In this document: piece by piece, positions 8,829 through 15,109 of the stretch
How positions within the stretch are numbered: the first letter of the stretch is position 1
Layout: every line of letters begins with the position of its first letter
IMG/VR virus record: IMGVR_UViG_3300045996_002640
Location: 29,802-93,801 of that record
Source of the DNA: a virus
Direction: 5' to 3' (one strand)
Length of the DNA stretch: 64,000 nt
The notes under the pieces: generated by a model
Database searches by the model: none
Seen by the model: the letters and a program-made list of their open reading frames with translations, nothing else
What the model was told of the DNA's origin: nothing
Made by a program: the position numbers and the translations under genes

Positions 8829-9014
8829 TCACTCCTCGAGGTCGGGTTCGGTCAGCGGGAGCGGATGCTTCGAAGCCATCGGCTCAGTCGGGATCTCGTC
8901 TTCGTCGGTGTAGACCAAAGTGATGTGGCAGCGCGGGCACTCGCGCGGGAGCGGGAGCAAGATCGACAGCTCGCACACGTGGCACCGCTGCCAGCGATCG
9001 TCAGAAGCCACCAT
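8829..9014 (-). CDS. Small zinc-ribbon protein, Com-like pattern
   Basis: 61 aa with two CxxC knuckles, RCHVC and ECPRCHITL, separated by 13 residues. The spacing and the RCxxC...CPRC pattern recall Mu Com, a small zinc-ribbon translational regulator, but no mom-like gene is seen here, so the role is open. It overlaps the start-side neighbour by 14 bases and the gpG-like gene follows within 4 bases. It could also be a structural cofactor of the head-tail region. Confidence 0.5.
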   Translation of the reverse strand: MVASDDRWQRCHVCELSILLPLPRECPRCHITLVYTDEDEIPTEPMASKHPLPLTEPDLEE

Positions 9015-9618
9015 GACCCGTCGGGTTCCTCTTGTCCGGAGCGAAGATGAAGCGCGGCTCGCAGGGCGAGCTCAGCTGCGGGTTCACCGCACCGCCTTCC
9101 TGGACGCCGACGCCGACCCGGGTCTGAGCGTTCGTATGAAGCGCCGAGCGTGCGAGCCTGTCGAAGTAGTCGTTCGCGCGCTCGTACTGGGCCCAGTAGC
9201 GGCCCTTACCGTCCGAGCCAAGGAGCTGGCCGCGCTGCTCGACCGCGAGCTCCATCGCCACCCAGGCCGCGTGCCGGCGCGCCAGACGGTCGGTCCTACC
9301 GATCTCGTCGATCTGGTCCCGGACCGGCCAGGCCTTGAGCAGGTAGCTCGCCATGTGATCCTCCGCCGCGCAGAGGATCTCGATAAGTGGCATCGAGTCG
9401 CGGACCCCGTCGCCGTTGAAATCGAAGAGCTGGTCGATGACCGCCGCGCCGCCCGCAACGTTCTCGAGGTCCTTGGGCGTGAGGAACCGAGGAGTCGCGA
9501 CGAAGATCGGAGTCGGGTCGCCGAACGTCCGAACGCGAACGCGCGCGCGCCCGGTCGAGAAGAAGAAAGCCTTCCCCTTACCGAAGCCGCGAACGCCTAC
9601 TCGAGCGACGCCGCCCAT
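9001..9618 (-). CDS. Mu gp36-like head-tail connector protein (DUF1320)
   Basis: 205 aa. The segment FLTPKDLENVAGGAAVIDQ, then FDFNGDGVRD, then IEILCAAEDHMASYLL is the typical DUF1320/gp36 core: two helices around a short loop, here with an EF-hand-like DFNGDGVRD. The first 40 residues are basic and the last 40 are Pro/Gly-rich extensions. Mu gp36 is thought to work in the head-tail interface. Position between capsid and gpG-like genes agrees. Confidence 0.72.
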   Translation of the reverse strand: MGGVARVGVRGFGKGKAFFFSTGRARVRVRTFGDPTPIFVATPRFLTPKDLENVAGGAAVIDQLFDFNGDGVRDSMPLIEILCAAEDHMASYLLKAWPVRDQIDEIGRTDRLARRHAAWVAMELAVEQRGQLLGSDGKGRYWAQYERANDYFDRLARSALHTNAQTRVGVGVQEGGAVNPQLSSPCEPRFIFAPDKRNPTGHGGF

Positions 9619-9621
9619 GGC

Positions 9622-10077
9622 TCAGGCCGCCTCGTCTTCGACCTGCCACTCAGAGCCAAGCTCGCCCGCCTCAAACGCCGGCGTGGTGCCGTCGCTGATG
9701 GGGATCGCCGGATCGAGTTGCCCGCGCACCAGGACCGTCCCAGCGCCAGTGCCGAGCGTTCCGAACGAGAACCAGAGGCCCACGCTCGAGCCGCCGGTGC
9801 AGGGCGGGAACACGATCGGCGCCGCGTTCGTCACCACGTTTCCGACGACCGAGAAGCCCGCCGCCGAGCGCACGACCCCTACTCGGGCGTAGCCGGTGTA
9901 CGCGACCTCGTTCGTGGCCTGGCTTCCGTTCGGACCCGGGTCCGCGCTGTGAAGCGCGACGTAGAACTGGCCCGCTGCAGCCGAGGGCTGGAGGCCGTCC
10001 GAATCCCCGATGTCATCGAACGGGATGTTCTGAAAGAGGAGCTTGAGGAGCGCGGTAGCGCTGAGGTTGCCGAGCAT
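9622..10077 (-). CDS. Virion structural protein, small beta-rich type
   Basis: 151 aa. It contains the pattern QFYVALHSADPGPNGSQ and NEVAYTGYARVGVVRSAAGF, which recurs in a widespread family of small phage structural proteins with an aromatic-rich beta core. Its exact virion position is not known to me. It is separated from the upstream gene by an intrinsic terminator-like hairpin (10092-10127), so its level may be reduced relative to the capsid gene. Confidence 0.6.
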   Translation of the reverse strand: MLGNLSATALLKLLFQNIPFDDIGDSDGLQPSAAAGQFYVALHSADPGPNGSQATNEVAYTGYARVGVVRSAAGFSVVGNVVTNAAPIVFPPCTGGSSVGLWFSFGTLGTGAGTVLVRGQLDPAIPISDGTTPAFEAGELGSEWQVEDEAA

Positions 10078-10091
10078 GGTGGGGAGCCTCC

Positions 10092-10127
10092 AAACAGAAA
10101 GACCCGCTCAGGCATAACCCGAGCGGG
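10092..10127 (-). terminator. Terminator-like hairpin within the structural operon
   Basis: Minus-strand RNA would fold as CCCGCTCGGG-TTATG-CCTGAGCGGG (10 pairs, one G-U), followed by TCTTTCTGTTT. This is the shape of a rho-independent terminator. Because essential tail genes lie downstream, it more likely attenuates than stops transcription. Confidence 0.6.
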
Positions 10128-10154
10128 CCGATCTTGTCTCCTCCGCCTCGCGCT

Positions 10155-10565
10155 TTATTCGAGCTCGACCGCGTCGAGCTTGAGCAAGTGAGCGGCTTCC
10201 TCTTCCGAGCACTCGAACACGGTGCCGGCGGGAATGAAGCCGTCCTTGGCTGCCGGGTGAATCATGCGAATGTCGTTCTTCGCCTTCACCTTACCGGCGA
10301 ACACCTTGGATTTCGCTTTCGTCTTCTTGGGCGAGACCTTGGTGCTGAACACGGGAGGAACGTCGTCCGCGCGCGAAGCGGGCGGTGCCGGCGGAGGCGA
10401 ATCCTCCGATTCGGGAACCTCTTCCTCGGCCTCGGTCTCGAGCTCCTCGTCTTCCGTTTCAGCCTCGGGGGTCGCCGCTTGGGCGCCCTTTTCTTCGGGC
10501 TGGGTCTCGGGCTTGGTCTCGGCGCCGGCCTTCGGGGGCTGGGTCGCCGCTTTTCTCGTTGCCAT
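10155..10565 (-). CDS. Acidic linker protein with small C-terminal domain
   Basis: 136 aa. The first ~70 residues are very acidic and Pro/Ala/Glu-rich, the middle is Lys-rich (KVSPKKTKAKSKVF), and the last ~40 residues form a small domain ending FECSEEEAAHLLKLDAVELE. That ending resembles small proteins found next to major capsid genes in many phages. Likely a virion or head-assembly accessory; no catalytic motif. Confidence 0.55.
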   Translation of the reverse strand: MATRKAATQPPKAGAETKPETQPEEKGAQAATPEAETEDEELETEAEEEVPESEDSPPPAPPASRADDVPPVFSTKVSPKKTKAKSKVFAGKVKAKNDIRMIHPAAKDGFIPAGTVFECSEEEAAHLLKLDAVELE

Positions 10566-10587
10566 CAGATCTCCGTCGGGGGGTGTT

Positions 10588-10624
10588 GATAGGGGTCCGA
10601 ACCGCTCGGACTCAGACCCCTATC
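10588..10624 (-). promoter_or_regulatory. Perfect inverted repeat after the capsid gene
   Basis: GATAGGGGTC and GACCCCTATC form perfect 10-bp arms (10588-10597 and 10615-10624) around an inner TCCGA/TCGGA pair. It lies in the 67-bp gap between the capsid gene and the next gene. It lacks a T-tract, so RNA processing or stabilisation of capsid mRNA is as likely as termination. Confidence 0.5.
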
Positions 10625-10632
10625 ATGCCGGG

Positions 10633-11679
10633 TCACTGAATGACGCCGGAGATCAGACCGCCGACGACCGTGCTGGTCATCTTGGCGATGTCCGCCATGC
10701 TGGTCACGATCATCGTGCCGCCGAGCGGGCCGCGGTCGTTCACGAAGAACTCGCGCGTCTCGAAGCCGGTACCGCTCGGGCCCTTGCGACGGAAGGTGAA
10801 CGTGCTCGCGATGTCCTCGCCCGAGGTCGGAACGCCGGGCGGGGAGTGGGTGGCGACCACGTAGCTGTCCCCGAGGAAGGGAACGATCGAGCCCGCGGCG
10901 TTCCGGTACTTGGCGCCGCAGACGTGCACCACACCGACCGCCGGGATCACGAAGTCGATCATCCGATTGACCGCGCTCGCCTCGTTCAGGCTCTGGATCG
11001 TCGATGCCATCGCGGCGTCGCCGTTCATGAACCGGAAGTGATCGCGCACCTTGTCGTGGCGAATGAAGTAGTTCGCGACCTTCTGGTTCATCCAGAATTC
11101 GACCGGGCTCATGACCGAGCGATCAGCGATCGTCATCAGATCGAAAATCGGGTCGGAGCTCGCCCCGCCGTTCCACTGGAATCCGGCCGCCAGGGTGACC
11201 ACGTTGTTCGCGTTCCACGAACCGGACGTGGTGAGCAGCGTCCAGACGTCGAGCTCGCGGTCGATCTGGAGCGCGCGCTTGCAGCGCTGCATCGCGGCTT
11301 GGCGCGGCTTGAACGCCTTCACCGCGTTGAGCTCGGTCACGGTCGGAACGAACGCGCCGACGAGGCGGTCGACCACCTTGTAGCTCAAGAGCTCGGTCTT
11401 CGCGTCGACCTCGGGCACGCGCTGCTGGTGCGACGCCTTCACGTGCACCGGCTTGAACGCGTCGTCCGAGCTCATGCTCCGGTACTTGTCCTCGTCCACA
11501 TCGACGAGGATGATCTTGCTGGCTTCGTCCGCGCGGTAGTTCGGGACGTTGTAGCCGGCGAGATAGGTGGACATCTCCTCGGCCACGTGGACGTCGGACG
11601 GGCTGAGCGCCAGCGTGACCTTCTGGCCTGCCTTGCCGATCGGGCTGTCCTCGGCGAGGACGATCTCCATGCGTTCCAT
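10633..11679 (-). CDS. Major capsid protein
   Basis: 348 aa, length expected for an HK97-fold or Mu gpT-like coat protein. Features include an extended N-arm, a central helix with AVKAFKPRQAAMQRCKRAL, and a C-terminal beta domain (EDIASTFTFRRKGPSGTGF, then FVNDRGPLGG). It follows the protease/scaffold and decoration genes, the standard order. The assignment rests on size, fold-like pattern and synteny. Confidence 0.82.
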   Translation of the reverse strand: MERMEIVLAEDSPIGKAGQKVTLALSPSDVHVAEEMSTYLAGYNVPNYRADEASKIILVDVDEDKYRSMSSDDAFKPVHVKASHQQRVPEVDAKTELLSYKVVDRLVGAFVPTVTELNAVKAFKPRQAAMQRCKRALQIDRELDVWTLLTTSGSWNANNVVTLAAGFQWNGGASSDPIFDLMTIADRSVMSPVEFWMNQKVANYFIRHDKVRDHFRFMNGDAAMASTIQSLNEASAVNRMIDFVIPAVGVVHVCGAKYRNAAGSIVPFLGDSYVVATHSPPGVPTSGEDIASTFTFRRKGPSGTGFETREFFVNDRGPLGGTMIVTSMADIAKMTSTVVGGLISGVIQ

Positions 11680-11742
11680 TTTCTTTGCTCCTGAGAGGTT
11701 CGTTTTTTCCCGGCGCTCTGCCGGCCGATTTCTTTGGATAGA

Positions 11743-11764
11743 GCTCGGGTGTTGAGGCCCGAGC
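11743..11764. promoter_or_regulatory. Inverted repeat between decoration and capsid genes
   Basis: GCTCGGG and CCCGAGC are perfect 7-bp arms with an 8-nt loop, in the 93-bp gap after the decoration gene. There is no T-tract on either side. It may be an mRNA processing or stability element just upstream of the capsid ribosome-binding site. Confidence 0.35.
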
Positions 11765-11772
11765 CCTGTTGG

Positions 11773-12165
11773 TTAGTTCGCCTCGCCGCCCGGACCGGTG
11801 AGCTCGACTTCGAAGTACTCGGTGTTGGCGCCAGCGGTGAGCGCGGTGCCGATCGTGCTGTTGCCCGAGGCAGCGGCCACGCCGTCGCCATCTGCGTCGC
11901 TCGTGACCTGAGCGCCCTGCGCCACCACGCCGCCGCCGAGGACGATCGCGACTCCGCCGATCTGCACGTCGCCGTACTCACCGTTCGGGATGTCGGCCAT
12001 CGCCACGCCGTAGAGCGGGTCGGTCGCCGCCGCGCCCACGCGGATGGTGCCAGGCACGCCCGCGGAGTGGAGCTTGACGATCTTACCCTTGACGATCGTC
12101 GAACCCGAGTCGTTGTAACCCGCCCGGATTTCCGGGGCGATCACGCGTTCCTGATTGAGTCCCAT
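11773..12165 (-). CDS. Capsid decoration protein, DUF2190-like
   Basis: 130 aa. The sequence VIAPEIRAGYNDSGSTIVKG, then ATDPLYGVAMADIPNG, then GVAIVLGGGVVAQGAQVTSD is a clear match to the small beta-barrel DUF2190 head decoration/stabilisation family. Such proteins trimerise on the capsid surface. Position between protease/scaffold and major capsid is the family norm. Confidence 0.75.
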   Translation of the reverse strand: MGLNQERVIAPEIRAGYNDSGSTIVKGKIVKLHSAGVPGTIRVGAAATDPLYGVAMADIPNGEYGDVQIGGVAIVLGGGVVAQGAQVTSDADGDGVAAASGNSTIGTALTAGANTEYFEVELTGPGGEAN

Positions 12166-12217
12166 TTTCTAAATCCTCGTTCTGGAGAGCTGTAGTTTCG
12201 GTCGCCCAGGGTGACGC

Positions 12218-13003
12218 TCAGTCGGTGAACTGGACGCCGCTCGCACGGAGGCCGTGCGCCTCGGCGGTGACCGCATCCCAGTCGAGCTTCGGGTTCTGGG
12301 CCTTGACCCAGTTGCAAACGCGGTCGAAGGAGTTGAGCCCGGAGATCCCGGCGAGGCTCACGCTCTTCACGCCCTCGCCTGCATTGGCGCGACCGACCTG
12401 CTCGAGCCGCACGCCGCCGGCGCCGTCACTCACGAGCCGCGTCTCACCACCGAGCTTGCTCTTCGAAATGCTCTGCAGCAGGTGCGGAGCCTGGCCAGGG
12501 GTGATCGCGCCCGGTGCGGGCAACGGGTACTTCTCGAGGAACTTCGGCTTACCGAGCGTCTTGCGCTCGAGCTTGATCCCAGCGACGACCGACTTGCGGA
12601 ACGTCTCGGGCAAAGCGTCGAAGCCCGGCTGCGAAGCGGCCGCCTTCTCGGCGTCCTCTTCGATCTCCTTATCCTCGGCAGCCGCCTTGGCTTCGCGCAG
12701 CTCCTTGAGCTCGGGCATGAGCGCCTCGAGCTCCTTCACCTGCGTGAACATGTTCGCGATCTTGTCGGTCGCGCCCGCACTGTCCTCGATCCCGAGGGCC
12801 TTGCAGATGGCGCCGAGCTTCTCGACCGCCGACATGGCCTTCGAGGATTCCTCGAGGATCACGGCGTCGATCACGTTCGGCGAGAGGTGTAGGTTCTTCG
12901 CGAGCGCGATACGGAACGACAGAGTCGCATCCGCCGCTTCGAGAACGGCTGCTTCGGTGTCGATGACGCGGAAACGGGTGGCGAGAGCCTTGATGATCGT
13001 CAT
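12218..13003 (-). CDS. Nested scaffold protein (Mu gpZ-like) from internal start
   Basis: 261 aa in the same frame as the protease. The internal ATG at 13003 (MTIIKALATRFRVIDTEA) is preceded by GGAGAAGAAGAAC, a good ribosome-binding site that also codes the LEKKN linker. The product is a helical acidic protein lacking the protease domain, as in Mu gpZ. The start is inferred from this site and the domain boundary. Confidence 0.6.
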   Translation of the reverse strand: MTIIKALATRFRVIDTEAAVLEAADATLSFRIALAKNLHLSPNVIDAVILEESSKAMSAVEKLGAICKALGIEDSAGATDKIANMFTQVKELEALMPELKELREAKAAAEDKEIEEDAEKAAASQPGFDALPETFRKSVVAGIKLERKTLGKPKFLEKYPLPAPGAITPGQAPHLLQSISKSKLGGETRLVSDGAGGVRLEQVGRANAGEGVKSVSLAGISGLNSFDRVCNWVKAQNPKLDWDAVTAEAHGLRASGVQFTD

Positions 13004-14008
13004 GTTCTTCTTCTCCAGTACGGCCGGCGCTGGTTCGGCCGGGGAGGGTGCGGGAGCCGGAGCCGGCTCGGGGTTCTTGAGTGCTTCCTCTTCGAGGAGT
13101 CGCTGCAGCAGGTTCGCGCCCGCCGCGAAGACCTCCTCGTTCAAGGAGAGAGCGGGCAGATTGAAGATCTTGCGCATGGCGCCGACGAGCTCGTCGAGCT
13201 CCACGCCGAGGGGCGCCATCCCGGTCCCGACCCATTCCTGGACCAGACCGATCTGCTTGAGGACGTCGCCGATGCCCGCGGTGTTCGCGAGGCCGAACAG
13301 GTTCCGGAGCTTCTCGAGCGCGTCCTTCGGTGAGCTCGCGGCGTCGTAGTAGTAGTACCCGAGACGCGCTTCCGCGGGCTCGCGACGCTCAGCAGCGAGC
13401 GGCGTCATTCCCTCGATAAACGGCTTGTTCGTGAGCGCGATCGACGTCAGGTTCGCGCCGATGTCCGCGCCCGTGACCGGGTCGATCGAGTGGAACAGAA
13501 CTGTGACCGAACTCCACTGGTACCGGCCCTCTTTGACGTACGAGCGCGCCGGCTCGAGCCAAAGCGTGTACGCCCAGAGCTGCACCTTGCCGTCCGCGCC
13601 GACGCGAGTGTTGAGGTCGTAGACCCAGCCTTGCGCGGGGGCTCCGTTCACCGGGATCGAACCGCTCGTCGGGTTCATCTCGGAGGCGTGGTGGAAGTCC
13701 CAGGGAACGACCTTGCTCGCGCCGACGCCCAGTGCATCCGCCTTGTAGGCGGGGTGCGCTCGGAAGTTCTTGATGATCTGGTCGAAGACGCCCTGATCGA
13801 ACTTGAAGGCACCCGCTGAGTACCCGGCGTAGGTTCCCTCTTGCGCGACCTGGACCCACACCGGCTTGTTCTCGTCCGCCGCCGGGAGCGCCGTGGCGTC
13901 GAGCAAGATGGACGCGACCGCCGACATAGAGCCGGGCTTCGCCTTGAGCACCACCGGTTTCGGTTGGGCGCCCAACGCAATCGCGTGAGGGTTTCGGAAT
14001 CGGGGCAT
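12218..14008 (-). CDS. Capsid maturation protease with C-terminal scaffold (Mu gpI-like)
   Basis: 596 aa. The first ~230 residues are a Mu gpI-type prohead protease: PWDFHHASEMNPTSG, AQGWVYDLNTRVGADGK, then SYVKEGRYQWSSVTV. A Pro/Ala linker (~315-335) leads to a helical, Glu/Lys/Ala-rich scaffold domain. The likely catalytic His/Ser are in HHASE and the RYQWSS segment, by analogy. Mu-type phages make the scaffold as a nested in-frame product, and this gene has a well-placed internal start at 13003. Confidence 0.8.
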   Translation of the reverse strand: MPRFRNPHAIALGAQPKPVVLKAKPGSMSAVASILLDATALPAADENKPVWVQVAQEGTYAGYSAGAFKFDQGVFDQIIKNFRAHPAYKADALGVGASKVVPWDFHHASEMNPTSGSIPVNGAPAQGWVYDLNTRVGADGKVQLWAYTLWLEPARSYVKEGRYQWSSVTVLFHSIDPVTGADIGANLTSIALTNKPFIEGMTPLAAERREPAEARLGYYYYDAASSPKDALEKLRNLFGLANTAGIGDVLKQIGLVQEWVGTGMAPLGVELDELVGAMRKIFNLPALSLNEEVFAAGANLLQRLLEEEALKNPEPAPAPAPSPAEPAPAVLEKKNMTIIKALATRFRVIDTEAAVLEAADATLSFRIALAKNLHLSPNVIDAVILEESSKAMSAVEKLGAICKALGIEDSAGATDKIANMFTQVKELEALMPELKELREAKAAAEDKEIEEDAEKAAASQPGFDALPETFRKSVVAGIKLERKTLGKPKFLEKYPLPAPGAITPGQAPHLLQSISKSKLGGETRLVSDGAGGVRLEQVGRANAGEGVKSVSLAGISGLNSFDRVCNWVKAQNPKLDWDAVTAEAHGLRASGVQFTD

Positions 14009-14451
14009 CAGGAAGCCTGGTCAGCAGCAGCGAAGAAGACTTCGATCACGACCTCGCCGGCGGTGAGGCCGAGCAGCGTGTGGGCACCGTCCGGAGTGAA
14101 CGTCGCCTGGAGCAAGCGACCGCCCTGATCGCCGATTGCCACACCGGCAGTACCAGCGACCGGGTTCGCGCCGCCGGCGGTGCCGCCGAAGACGTCGAAC
14201 GTAGTGACCACTCGGTCCGGGTCCGCGGCGTCGCCGAGGATGAGGCCGACGGCCGAAGCCGCGCCGCCCGTGAACTGAGTCTTCAGGTCGATCGAGCGAC
14301 CGAGGATGACCGCGCCGGAAGGGAAGCGACCGAGGTCGAGCGCCTGAGCGGCACCGTTCGCCGCGGCAGTGAGGTCCGCGTGAGTGATCGTTCGCTTGAA
14401 CTTTCGGACGCGAGCGCCGTACGCCTGGTTGAGCCGTGCGAAGATGTTCAT
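14008..14451 (-). CDS. Small virion-associated beta protein
   Basis: 147 aa. It contains ITHADLTAAANGAAQALDLG, then FPSGAVILGRSIDLKTQF, then LLQATFTPDGAHTLLGLTAG, a pattern seen in many phage structural genes near capsid genes (beta sandwich; role not known to me). It abuts the protease gene by one base. Confidence 0.55.
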   Translation of the reverse strand: MNIFARLNQAYGARVRKFKRTITHADLTAAANGAAQALDLGRFPSGAVILGRSIDLKTQFTGGAASAVGLILGDAADPDRVVTTFDVFGGTAGGANPVAGTAGVAIGDQGGRLLQATFTPDGAHTLLGLTAGEVVIEVFFAAADQAS

Positions 14452-14503
14452 CAGGGTTTCTCCGGGCGTTCTCTAAAAACCGCCTCGAACTTCGCGAACC
14501 CAA

Positions 14504-15109
14504 TCACGCGCGAAGACTGCGTGTCAAGCGCGCTTGATCGACCGAGCGCGCGATCTCGATCAGCCACTCGGCGAACGCGGGAGGTGATTTGCGTCGCTGC
14601 TCGGCGCTGCAGACCTTGATTCCGTCGGGTACTGGACCGCGCGGAGCGTTGCGCGAGCCGCTCGCCCAGTGCGTCGGCACGCCTCCAGTGCGCACGCCTT
14701 GCTCCACGAAATCGCGTGGAGCTCCTACGATGTAGAGCCAGGTCTTTTTGCGAGCGACGTGCCCCCACGCGCATTGCTCGACCTGGATCGTGAAGCCGCC
14801 GTACGTGTCCATGAGCTCGCCGGGGCGAGGGAGCTCGACCAGCTTCCAGAGCGTCGAGTGAGCAGGGTGCTCGAGCACGCCTCCGAACACCCGCACCTGA
14901 GCCACAGCGATCAGCGCGCAATCGTTCTCAGCGCCTTGGTACAGCTGCTTGAGCTTCGAGTAGGGGCCGCACGGAGGATGCGCGACGACCGGCCAGGGCC
15001 CGGCGTACCCGCGCGCGTCGCGCTTCGCATCCCAGCAAAACGACGACCCGAGCAGCTCCGGGTAGGGGCCGTTCGGGTCGATGTAGAGCGCTGCAACTCG
15101 AGCGGTCAT
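14504..15109 (-). CDS. Degenerate cytosine-methyltransferase-like protein
   Basis: 201 aa, start chosen from the ATGA overlap with the portal stop. Residues VVAHPPCGPYSKLKQLYQG, then GVLEHPAHSTLWK, recall the PC loop and the ENP region of C5-cytosine methyltransferases, but the usual SAM motif and target-recognition domain are not obvious. It may be a short phage relative or an inactive version. Finding it between portal and protease genes is odd for a modification enzyme. Confidence 0.35.
   Translation of the reverse strand: MTARVAALYIDPNGPYPELLGSSFCWDAKRDARGYAGPWPVVAHPPCGPYSKLKQLYQGAENDCALIAVAQVRVFGGVLEHPAHSTLWKLVELPRPGELMDTYGGFTIQVEQCAWGHVARKKTWLYIVGAPRDFVEQGVRTGGVPTHWASGSRNAPRGPVPDGIKVCSAEQRRKSPPAFAEWLIEIARSVDQARLTRSLRA

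Noticed and set aside
10588-10624. Intrinsic terminator after the capsid gene
   Set aside because: The inverted repeat is perfect but neither strand has a T-tract next to it.
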